This document shows positions 1 through 5,343 of a DNA stretch of 5,503 nt, piece by piece. Each line of letters starts with the position of its first letter. Position 1 is the first letter of the stretch. This DNA comes from Chlorobium sp. (GTDB taxonomy: Bacteria; Bacteroidota; Chlorobiia; Chlorobiales; Chlorobiaceae). The notes beneath the pieces are model-generated. The model saw nothing but the letters and a program-made list of their open reading frames with translations. It did not search any database and had not been told where the DNA came from. The translations under genes were made by a program, and so were the position numbers. Location of the stretch: the NCBI GenBank assembly GCA_028277485.1, contig JANQGE010000003.1, forward strand, positions 1 through 5,503. The letters run 5' to 3'.

Positions 1-57
1 TTCTTATTGCAGGAAAACGATCAGGTTGAGGTACTCGTTTTCGCGGAAGGAGGATAG
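1..57 (+). CDS. thiS: Sulfur carrier protein ThiS, C-terminal end (5' part outside the window)
   Basis: The first 18 codons in frame 1 give a peptide ending VLVFAEGG, followed by TAG at 55-57. ThiS is a small ubiquitin-like protein of about 65-70 residues. Its C-terminal Gly-Gly is adenylated and converted to a thiocarboxylate, which donates sulfur to thiazole formation in the cytoplasm. The acidic and hydrophobic strand before a terminal GG is the family signature. thiG starts 27 bp downstream, which fits a thiS-thiG-thiH operon. Only the tail is visible, so the start, the promoter and any TPP riboswitch lie outside. MoaD also ends in GG, but the thiG neighbour makes ThiS much more likely. 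Confidence 0.88.
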   Translation, partial: FLLQENDQVEVLVFAEGG

Positions 58-84
58 TCGACATAAAGAGTCAAAAAATAAGTT

Positions 85-864
85 ATGGATTTATTACAGA
101 TAGGCTCATACACGTTTTCTTCCCGACTAATTCTTGGAACAGGTAAATTCGGCAACGTTCAGTCAATGCTTGAAGCCATCCGCGCTTCAGGAACACAGCT
201 GGTAACGGTAGCGCTTCGCAGGTTCAACCGTGAACAGGCGCAAAACGATCTGTTCACCGCCCTATCAACGATCGAAGGGCTCACCCTTATGCCGAACACT
301 TCGGGAGCATCCACAGCCAGGGAAGCTGTCAAGGCGGCACATATTTCCCGCGAGCTTTCCGGGAGTCCGTTTATCAAGGTTGAGATTCACCCCAATCCAC
401 AACATCTCATGCCGGACCCGATTGAAACCTATGAGGCGTCCCGCATTCTTGCTTCAGAAGGGTTTCTCGTCATGCCTTATATGCCGGCTGACCCTGTGCT
501 GGCAAAACGGCTCGAGGACGTAGGCTGCGCATCCGTCATGCCGCTTGGTTCCGCAATCGGTAGCGGACAGGGACTTGCTACAGCCGGGATGATCCGGCTC
601 ATTATCCGGGAAAGCAGCATTCCGGTTATTGTCGATGCCGGTCTGCGCTCCCCTTCGGAAGCCTGTGCCGCAATGGAAATGGGTTGTGAAGCTGTACTGG
701 TCAACAGCGCAATTGCTGTTGCAGGGAACCCTCCGGAAATGGCGGCAGCATTTGCGGGTGCTGTTCAAGCCGGCTACCGCGCAAGAACAGCGGGGATCAT
801 GCCCAAATCCGGATCCGCGGTTGCTACAAGCCCGTTAACCTCTTTTCTCGGTACAGAATCATGA
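85..864 (+). CDS. thiG: Thiazole synthase ThiG
   Basis: ThiG is a cytoplasmic TIM-barrel enzyme. It condenses 1-deoxy-D-xylulose 5-phosphate, dehydroglycine and the sulfur of ThiS-thiocarboxylate into the thiazole phosphate of thiamine. At 259 residues it has the usual family length (about 255). Visible motifs are SRLILGTGKF (residues 13-22), LVTVALRR (39-46), LMPNTSG (68-74), FIKVEI (96-101) with K98 as the likely Schiff-base lysine, LMPDPIET near 108-115, DPVLAKRLEDVGC, VMPLGSAIGSGQG (phosphate-binding loop), VIVDAGLRSPS and VNSAIAVAGNP. The ATG at 85 puts the N-terminus where the family starts. Its ribosome site is weak, with only AAAGAG at 65-70, so translation may partly be coupled to thiS. 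The end overlaps thiH by 4 bp (ATGA). Nothing appears broken. Confidence 0.97.
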   Translation: MDLLQIGSYTFSSRLILGTGKFGNVQSMLEAIRASGTQLVTVALRRFNREQAQNDLFTALSTIEGLTLMPNTSGASTAREAVKAAHISRELSGSPFIKVEIHPNPQHLMPDPIETYEASRILASEGFLVMPYMPADPVLAKRLEDVGCASVMPLGSAIGSGQGLATAGMIRLIIRESSIPVIVDAGLRSPSEACAAMEMGCEAVLVNSAIAVAGNPPEMAAAFAGAVQAGYRARTAGIMPKSGSAVATSPLTSFLGTES

Positions 865-1940
865 ACAGGCTTCCAGCATGGTTGACCGGTGAAAAGGCAT
901 ATGACGACATTGCACCCCTGATCGTCAGAGATTCGTCCTTCTCGCTCGAGTTCCTGGCCGCCGAAGCCAAGGCCATCACTCTGCGCCGCTTCGGAAGAAC
1001 CATGTCGCTCTATGCCCCGCTCTACCTCTCGAATTTCTGTTCGAGCGGCTGCGCATACTGCGGCTATGCCTCCGATAGAACAACTCTGCGCCGTCGCCTC
1101 GAATTAGAAGAGGTCAAACAGGAGCTTGGCACCATGAAAGCCATGGGCATCAACGATGTCCTGCTTCTGACCGGTGAACGAAGTTCATCTGTGGATTTTG
1201 ATTATCTGAGACGCTGCGTCGACATTGCAGCGAGCATGATGCCCAAAGTCTCGGTAGAGGCGTTCCCCATGAGTGTGCATGAATACCGTAAGCTTGCTGA
1301 TTGCGGTTGTACCGGTCTCACCATCTACCAGGAAACCTATGATCCTGAACAATACTATCATCTGCATCGTTGGGGCCCGAAACAAAACTTCCTCGACCGG
1401 CTTGAAACCCCGGAGCGCGCGCTTCAGGCAGGTATCAAGACTGTAGGGATCGGAGCTCTTCTCGGCCTGTCCGAACCGATAGAAGAAGCATTGAAGCTGT
1501 TCAGCCATGTTAGACATCTCGGCCAAACCTACTGGAAAGCCGGCCTATCGGTTTCGTTTCCACGTATTCGCCCTCAGACAGGCGGATTCCAGCCGGCCTT
1601 CCCCGTAACCGATCATTTTCTTGCAAGAATGATCTTTGCTTTTCGCATTGGCTTGCCTGACGTCGAGCTGGTACTCTCGACACGTGAAAGCCCCTCGTTT
1701 CGCGACGGGATGGCCGGTCTTGCAATCACACGAATGAGCGTTGCAAGCCGGACAACGGTTGGTGGCTACATTGAGTCGGACAGCGATGAAAAAGGCCAGT
1801 TTGAGGTGTACGATGACCGTAGTGCAGAAAAGTTCTGCATGGCTCTGCAAGCAAAGAACATCGAACCGGTCTTCAAAAACTGGGAACCGGTTTACAACGG
1901 CCCCAGCACAGAGTTAAAACCAGGAAAGGAAAAATGTTAA
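861..1940 (+). CDS. thiH: Tyrosine lyase ThiH (radical SAM, 2-iminoacetate synthase)
   Basis: ThiH cleaves L-tyrosine with S-adenosylmethionine and a [4Fe-4S] cluster, giving dehydroglycine for ThiG plus p-cresol. The cluster motif CX3CX2C is C60, C64 and C67, directly after YLSNF. Other ThiH motifs are LLLTGE (101-106), YQETY (156-160), RLETPERA (180-187), SFPRIRP (232-238), LSTRESPSFRDG (272-283) and VGGY (300-303). At 359 residues it is slightly shorter than E. coli ThiH (about 377), mainly at the N-terminus. The ATG at 861 sits in a 4-bp overlap with thiG, and no ribosome site is visible inside thiG, so translational coupling is likely. Using ThiH and not the oxygen-requiring ThiO points to an anaerobic lifestyle (inference). 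The protein ends in a lysine-rich tail with a terminal Cys. Confidence 0.97.
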   Translation: MNRLPAWLTGEKAYDDIAPLIVRDSSFSLEFLAAEAKAITLRRFGRTMSLYAPLYLSNFCSSGCAYCGYASDRTTLRRRLELEEVKQELGTMKAMGINDVLLLTGERSSSVDFDYLRRCVDIAASMMPKVSVEAFPMSVHEYRKLADCGCTGLTIYQETYDPEQYYHLHRWGPKQNFLDRLETPERALQAGIKTVGIGALLGLSEPIEEALKLFSHVRHLGQTYWKAGLSVSFPRIRPQTGGFQPAFPVTDHFLARMIFAFRIGLPDVELVLSTRESPSFRDGMAGLAITRMSVASRTTVGGYIESDSDEKGQFEVYDDRSAEKFCMALQAKNIEPVFKNWEPVYNGPSTELKPGKEKC

Positions 1941-1952
1941 GCTTTTCCTTCC
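1923..1952 (+). terminator. Weak stem-loop across the thiH stop codon
   Basis: The run GGAAAGGAAAA (1923-1933) can pair with TTTTCCTTCC (1943-1952) with one bulged A and a 9-nt loop that contains the stop codon. The stem is A/T-rich, and no run of T follows (the next bases are TTTCCC), so it is a poor intrinsic terminator. It may only slow transcript decay, or be chance pairing in purine/pyrimidine-rich DNA. Confidence 0.22.
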
Positions 1953-1968
1953 TTTCCCAAACGGGAGT

Positions 1969-2104
1969 GGGGAATGTCCAATAGCAGCGACCGCGCACAA
2001 ATAAAACACTCAACATCTTATCCTTCTCACTGGAGCAAAAGCGCAGGTACTGGTGCCCGGGCCTTTTTCCAAGGGTTTTCTATTGCCGCTATTGGATGTT
2101 CCCT
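1969..2104. repeat. Imperfect inverted repeat pair between thiH and the dodecin gene
   Basis: The 20-mer at 1969-1988 (core GTCCAATAGC) and the 20-mer at 2085-2104 (core GCTATTGGA) are reverse complements at 16 of 20 positions, and all four differences are transitions. They enclose about 96 bp with no credible gene. A third copy of the motif (2739-2755) forms the end of the DUF779 gene. The spacer separates two convergent genes, so the pair could be a mini-element or part of a two-way terminator. There is no transposase and no clear target duplication. Confidence 0.55.
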
Positions 2105-2124
2105 ATTTTCCTTACTCTAACGGC

Positions 2125-2337
2125 TTAGGCATAGCCGATTCGGATAGATGTCTGGTATTGAAGCCTCCCATCCTCGAAACCGCCCCGAAATTCGATCACC
2201 TCAAGCCATTCGAGAGTTTTACCGGCAAGAACCCGGCGTGCTGCATCCACGGCAGCTTTTACCGCAGCATCGAACGACTCACTGGATTGTCCCCAAAACA
2301 CACCCATCTGGCCACCTGAACTTGATTCGATTTTCAT
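2125..2337 (-). CDS. Dodecin family flavin-binding protein
   Basis: This 70-residue product has the length and pattern of dodecins, small cytoplasmic proteins that assemble as hollow 12-mers and store or quench flavins (riboflavin, FMN and related compounds). The diagnostic stretch is SSESFDAAVKAAV (residues 18-30, the helix), LEWLEVIEFRGGFEDGRL (42-59) and YQTSIRIGYA (61-70). W44 corresponds to the tryptophan that stacks on the flavin, and Q62 to the conserved glutamine near the ring. The N-terminal first strand (GQMGVFWGQ) is less typical than the usual VYKxxExxG. The ATG at 2337 is supported by AAAGGAG about 7 nt upstream and by a promoter at 2360-2388. The internal Met11 would cut the first strand. 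The gene runs convergent to thiH and is probably monocistronic. The flavin ligand is inferred from the family. Confidence 0.9.
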   Translation of the reverse strand: MKIESSSGGQMGVFWGQSSESFDAAVKAAVDAARRVLAGKTLEWLEVIEFRGGFEDGRLQYQTSIRIGYA

Positions 2338-2359
2338 ATTTTTCTCCTTTTCAATGTTA

Positions 2360-2388
2360 GTTATAATGAAAGGTACCTTCTATGTCAT
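2360..2388 (-). promoter_or_regulatory. Sigma-70-type promoter for the dodecin gene
   Basis: On the minus strand, ATGACA (2383-2388, 5 of 6 matches to TTGACA) and TATAAC (2360-2365, 5 of 6 to TATAAT) are separated by exactly 17 bp. Transcription would start near 2352, leaving a leader of about 15 nt before the ATG that includes AAAGGAG. Spacing, strength and position agree, but the assignment rests on consensus only. Confidence 0.55.
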
Positions 2389-2568
2389 GATTCCCGATTC
2401 TATCGGCATACGAAACGGACGGAGCAAAGAAACCGGAGCGTCCCGACTTGTCTGCACATGAGGATTTCAAGCACCATCTAGCAAATACTTAAAAAACCCC
2501 TCACCATCTCCATGCAGGCGGAGATTGTAAACGAACAGGTACTTCTTTCAGGCAATGAAAACGCTAAC
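2389..2568. other. Non-coding stretch upstream of the dodecin promoter
   Basis: No credible reading frame is seen here. One small hairpin, ATCTCC (2506-2511) with GGAGAT (2520-2525) and an 8-nt loop, lies 9 nt before a run of six T on the minus strand (A run at 2491-2496). It could act as a weak second terminator for transcripts coming from the DUF779 side. The rest shows no recognisable signal. Confidence 0.35.
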
Positions 2569-2631
2569 GGTACTGAGGTACTGAGGTACTGAGGTACTGA
2601 GGTACTGAGGTACTGAGGTACTGAGGTACTA
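2569..2631. repeat. 8-bp tandem repeat, GGTACTGA, seven perfect copies plus a partial one
   Basis: The unit GGTACTGA repeats without error from 2569 to 2624 and continues as GGTACTA to 2631. The period is not a multiple of three. The plus strand has TGA stops in every frame, while the minus strand is free of stops within the array. No gene crosses it. It lies about 180 bp upstream of the dodecin promoter and about 70 bp beyond the DUF779 terminator candidate. Perfect short arrays like this often change copy number by slippage. No function is visible. Confidence 0.97.
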
Positions 2632-2701
2632 AGAAAAGATAATTCGTGAGGCTTCTTTTAAAATGTAATGCTGCTTCAGACAAAAACAAAAAAATCGCGG
2701 G

Positions 2702-2758
2702 AAAAAAATAGCAATAGGGAACATATCTGACTTTTAACGCTATTGGATATCCCCTATT
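2702..2758 (-). terminator. Intrinsic terminator candidate after the DUF779 gene
   Basis: Read on the minus strand, AATAGGG (from 2752-2758) pairs with CCCTATT (from 2713-2719). A further 5-bp stem lies inside (2746-2750 with 2723-2727), after a small bulge of 1 versus 3 nt. About four bases after the stem comes a run of seven T (A run at 2702-2708). The hairpin overlaps the last codons of the DUF779 gene, which is common for compact terminators. The stem is only moderately G/C-rich. It probably ends the aldehyde dehydrogenase-DUF779 transcription unit. Confidence 0.5.
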
Positions 2759-3114
2759 TCCGCCAAATTGTTCAGTTCATCTTCCGTAAATAAGCGGGAT
2801 ACGGTTATAAATCTAAGTCCGAGAGGTATTTCTAATGAAAAGCTGGAACCCCTGCCATGCGTAACATCAACCGTTATATGCATGTTTCTAAAGTAAGAAA
2901 ATTGATCTGATGCCATATAAAAATCACAATGCTGTATTCTCCCCAAAAGTACGTCTCGCGACCCTATAAGAAATTCTTCTTTTTGCAGACACATAGGGGC
3001 CGAACCATCGCAGCATCCACCGCTTTGGTGAAATATCAGTTCTCCATGTTGCTTACGAAGTTTATCGACCACGAGTGCCGCCTCAGGAGTTATGGATACT
3101 CTGCTCGTTATCAT
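2740..3114 (-). CDS. DUF779 family protein, partner of aldehyde dehydrogenase
   Basis: The 124-residue product carries the DUF779 core ELIFHQSGGCCDGSAPMC (residues 25-42), followed by DVLLGRI (54-60), MASDQFSYFRNMHITVDV (67-84), GRGSSFSLEIPLGLRF (87-102) and SRLFTEDE (106-113). C34, C35, C42 and H29 are possible metal or redox ligands, which is inference. The family has no established reaction that I know of, but its genes often sit beside AcoD/ExaC-type aldehyde dehydrogenases, as here. I chose the ATG at 3114 over an upstream TTG at 3129 because GGGAG lies 8 nt before it and the family begins there. The last codons and stop lie in a dispersed repeat (2739-2755). There is no signal peptide. 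It is 144 bp downstream of the dehydrogenase, with an inverted repeat at 3135-3164 that may give it separate control. Confidence 0.9.
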   Translation of the reverse strand: MITSRVSITPEAALVVDKLRKQHGELIFHQSGGCCDGSAPMCLQKEEFLIGSRDVLLGRIQHCDFYMASDQFSYFRNMHITVDVTHGRGSSFSLEIPLGLRFITVSRLFTEDELNNLAEIGDIQ

Positions 3115-3134
3115 CAAATCTTCTCCCAAAATGC

Positions 3135-3164
3135 GTTAGATATAGCATGATCGCCATATCTAAC
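3135..3164 (-). promoter_or_regulatory. Perfect inverted repeat just upstream of the DUF779 gene, operator-like
   Basis: GTTAGATAT (3135-3143) and ATATCTAAC (3156-3164) are perfect 9-bp inverted repeats separated by 12 bp. The near end is 20 bp from the DUF779 ATG. On the minus strand, TTGTTA and TATATC lie within or next to the two arms with a 16-bp spacer, each matching four of six bases of a sigma-70 promoter. A repressor bound here would cover such a promoter. In RNA it could equally form a hairpin between the two genes. No second copy is seen upstream of the dehydrogenase. Confidence 0.4.
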
Positions 3165-3176
3165 AAAGTGCTGTAA

Positions 3177-3256
3177 CATAAGGGCGCTTCTCTGTATTGT
3201 CATGAGCGAACCCCTTCCTATCCGCTCATGACAATCAATAGAGAGGTACCCATAAG
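3177..3256. repeat. Palindromic mini-element (MITE-like) between the aldehyde dehydrogenase and DUF779 genes
   Basis: ATTGTCATGAGCG (3196-3208) and CGCTCATGACAAT (3223-3235) are perfect 13-bp inverted repeats around a 14-nt loop. The pairing continues imperfectly outward to about 3177 and 3256. Its outer ends (AAGGGCGCTTCTCTGTATT on the left, and GGGTACCTCTCTATT read inward from the right) resemble the ends AAGGGCACCTCTAT of the elements at 4776-5013, so it probably belongs to the same family. It ends 2 bp from the dehydrogenase stop codon and would fold strongly in a shared transcript. No T run follows, so it is a poor intrinsic terminator. Confidence 0.65.
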
Positions 3257-3258
3257 AT

Positions 3259-4758
3259 TCAGAAAAGCCCTAACGGTTCTTTACCATAGGATGTCAGTAT
3301 GTTCTTAGTGTGGCGATAGTGATCCAGCATCATCTTATGAGTTTCGCGCCCAATACCAGATTTTTTGTATCCACCAAAAGAAGCATGTGCCGGATAAGCA
3401 TGATAACAGTTACACCAAACACGACCTGCTTGAATACTGCGAGCCGCGCTTTGCATTTGATGCATGTCCCGGGTCCAAACGCCGGCCCCTAAGCCATAAA
3501 TTGTGTCATTGGATATCGCTATGGCCTCGGCTTCATCCTTGAAAGTAGTAACACTCACCACCGGACCGAAAATTTCCTCCTGGAAAATACGCATCTTGTT
3601 ATGCCCCTTGAAAACAGTGGGCTTAATGTAAAAGCCGTTTGGATAAGCAGCATTCCGATAGGCCTCGCCACCGGTTAATACTTCAGCCCCTTCCTGTTTG
3701 CCAAGATCGATATAGTTGAGAATTTTTTCGTACTGGTCATTGGACACCTGTGCACCCATCATGACACCCCCATCAAGCGGATCCCCCATAGTGATAGCCT
3801 CGACGCGTTTCAGACAACGCCCGATAAATGCATCATAAATATTTTCCTGAATTAACGCACGAGATGGACAGGTACACACTTCACCTTGATTAAAGGCAAA
3901 CATAACAAAACCTTCAACACACTTATCCAAAAACTCATCGTCTGACGCCATGATGCTTTCAAAAAAAACATTAGGCGATTTACCGCCCAACTCCAGACTG
4001 ACGGGAATGATATTCTCAGAAGCATATTGCAGGATCAGCCTACCCGTAGTCGTCTCACCGGTGAAAGCAACTTTCTTAACATCCGGACTGCTGGCTAACG
4101 GCTTGCCAGCCTCAGGACCAAAACCGTTAACGATATTGACCACTCCCGGCGGGATCAGATCCTCAATTAGTTCCATCAACACCAAAATGGAAACGGGTGT
4201 CTGTTCCGCAGGTTTCAGCACTGCGCAATTTCCCGCTGCAAGTGCGGGTGCCAGCTTCCATGCCGCCATCAGGAGGGGAAAGTTCCAGGGAATGATCTGT
4301 CCAACCACACCCAGCGGTTCATGAACTTCCATTGAAACGGTACTGGCATCCAGGTCGGATACTTCTCCGGCTTCACCGCGAATAACACCGCCGAAATAAC
4401 GGAAATGATCTACAACCAGCGGTATGTCAGCGTTCAGGGTCTCTCTGATTGCCTTGCCGTTTTCCCAGCATTCAACCTTGGCCAGTTCTTCCAAATTCTC
4501 TTCAATGCGGTCAGCCACCTTGAAAAGCAAGTTACTGCGCTCGGTTGCAGAGGAATGTTTCCATGTTTCAAAAGATTTCCACCCGGCTTCAATCGCTTGA
4601 TCAATATCCTTCTCGTTTGATCTGGCAACTCTTGCAATGACGCTTCCATCAACGGGACAAATATCGTCGAAATAGCTGCCGTCAACAGGTGCTACCCATC
4701 TCCCTCCTATATAGTTTTCATATTGTGCCTTAAACGTTGGTTTACCATATATGGACAT
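3259..4758 (-). CDS. NAD(P)-dependent aldehyde dehydrogenase, AcoD/ExaC/AldB type
   Basis: This is a complete 499-residue soluble aldehyde dehydrogenase, which oxidises an aldehyde (in this subgroup typically acetaldehyde or a similar short aldehyde) to the acid. The N-terminal YENYIGGRWVAPVDGSYFD (residues 13-31) is typical of the AcoD/ExaC subgroup. The Rossmann and active-site motifs are PWNFP (157-161, N159), KPAEQTP (182-188), FTGETTTGR (232-240), LELGGKSP (255-262, general base E256) and NQGEVCTCPSR (290-300, nucleophile C295). Also present are EEIFGPV (394-400) and SGIGRE (467-472). All catalytic residues are intact. The ATG at 4758 has a near-perfect ribosome site (AAAGGAGG, about 5 nt upstream). 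Cofactor and exact substrate cannot be read from the sequence. It probably shares a transcript with DUF779 downstream. Mini-elements begin within about 20 bp upstream of its start, so its promoter must lie in or beyond them. Confidence 0.95.
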   Translation of the reverse strand: MSIYGKPTFKAQYENYIGGRWVAPVDGSYFDDICPVDGSVIARVARSNEKDIDQAIEAGWKSFETWKHSSATERSNLLFKVADRIEENLEELAKVECWENGKAIRETLNADIPLVVDHFRYFGGVIRGEAGEVSDLDASTVSMEVHEPLGVVGQIIPWNFPLLMAAWKLAPALAAGNCAVLKPAEQTPVSILVLMELIEDLIPPGVVNIVNGFGPEAGKPLASSPDVKKVAFTGETTTGRLILQYASENIIPVSLELGGKSPNVFFESIMASDDEFLDKCVEGFVMFAFNQGEVCTCPSRALIQENIYDAFIGRCLKRVEAITMGDPLDGGVMMGAQVSNDQYEKILNYIDLGKQEGAEVLTGGEAYRNAAYPNGFYIKPTVFKGHNKMRIFQEEIFGPVVSVTTFKDEAEAIAISNDTIYGLGAGVWTRDMHQMQSAARSIQAGRVWCNCYHAYPAHASFGGYKKSGIGRETHKMMLDHYRHTKNILTSYGKEPLGLF

Positions 4759-4775
4759 AATTACCTCCTTTAGTT

Positions 4776-5013
4776 ATAGGCATCTCTATTAAGGGCACCG
4801 CTATGTATTCCGCGATTCAATCGCATCGTTGAGCGGACAGGAGAGAGTTTCTGTGCTCCGTTCGCCTTGTACTTGAACCGTTCATGATAATACATAGCGG
4901 TGCCCTTGATTTGCTCCGCGTCCCGATTACTTTGTTGGACGGATAGAAGAGGGTTTCCGCGTTCCGTCCGCTTCGTACCCAAGACACTCACAAGAATGTA
5001 TAGAGGTGCCCTT
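4776..5013. repeat. Outer mini inverted-repeat element, interrupted by a second copy
   Basis: The right end AATGTATAGAGGTGCCCTT (4995-5013) is an inverted match to the left end at 4776-4789 (11 of 14 bases against AAGGGCACCTCTAT). Removing the inner copy at 4791-4907 leaves about 121 bp, close to the 117 bp of that copy. The right 75 bp (4939-5013) align without gaps to 4833-4907 at 52 identical positions. No protein gene or transposase is inside. It begins just upstream of the dehydrogenase ribosome site. The nested reading is inference. Confidence 0.6.
4791..4907. repeat. Inner mini inverted-repeat element (117 bp, perfect 19-bp ends)
   Basis: AAGGGCACCGCTATGTATT at 4791-4809 and its exact reverse complement at 4889-4907 bound this unit. 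Inside it is a 13-bp perfect palindrome GCGATTCAATCGC (4812-4824). The size, the perfect terminal repeats and the lack of coding capacity fit a non-autonomous element that would be moved by a transposase encoded elsewhere. A clear target-site duplication is not visible, so a structural RNA or protein-binding repeat family remains possible. Confidence 0.72.
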
Positions 5014-5343
5014 ATGCCACAAGAATAGCAAGGCTTTCCAAGTGATACCAGGAAACCCCGCGACCCCGTTGAGCTGATGCTCCTTGAGGCGTCTGCTCGA
5101 GTGGGCAAATTATTTATTAGCTGTATTTTACTGATGCCTGTCTTACGAATTCTCCCCGGCATCATAGGAAACATACTTCATTATCGCCCGATATTCAAAA
5201 CAAAATCAGACCGTGGAAGCACAAAATCTGCACCCAACCGGCAAGCAACCTCCGCATCTACGAGCAGGAAAGGTGTTGATGGACACGATCATGAAGGGCT
5301 AAACCTACTGTCGTTTCGTCCAGGATATTTGGTGTGTATTAGC
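5014..5343. other. Non-coding spacer between the mini-elements and the HMA gene
   Basis: About 330 bp with no recognisable gene. A plus-strand frame at 5077-5379 lacks a ribosome site, matches no family I know and overlaps the HMA coding end, so it is not called. The only structure seen is TGATGCC (5132-5138) with GGCATCA (5158-5164), a 7-bp inverted repeat with a 19-nt spacer. No clear terminator for the HMA gene was found here. Confidence 0.5.

Noticed and set aside
2048..2078. GCCCGGGC followed by TTTTT as a plus-strand terminator for thiH
   Set aside because: The palindrome has no room for a loop, and no longer stem could be drawn before the T run.
2053..2360. Two plus-strand frames opposite the dodecin gene
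   Set aside because: They are antisense shadows. The minus strand has the dodecin pattern, a ribosome site and a promoter.
2569..2631. The tandem array as a CRISPR
   Set aside because: The units are 8 bp, directly adjacent and without spacers, and no cas gene is present.
3115..3129. TTG start at 3129 for the DUF779 gene
   Set aside because: The bases between 3115 and 3129 contain the ribosome site for the ATG at 3114, and the family begins at about that point.
4773..4778. TATAAC as the -10 box of an aldehyde dehydrogenase promoter
   Set aside because: Transcription would start inside the ribosome site, and no acceptable -35 lies 16-18 bp further upstream.
5018..5040. Sigma-54-like GG/GC pair upstream of the aldehyde dehydrogenase on the minus strand (TGGAAAGCCTTGCT)
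   Set aside because: The GG to GC spacing is 8 and not the required 10, and the TGGCAC half is poor.
4770..5174. A 134-residue minus-strand reading frame upstream of the aldehyde dehydrogenase
   Set aside because: It runs straight through both nested repeat copies. Its composition is unlike a folded protein, it matches no family I know, and no credible ribosome site was seen. The repeats explain the open frame.
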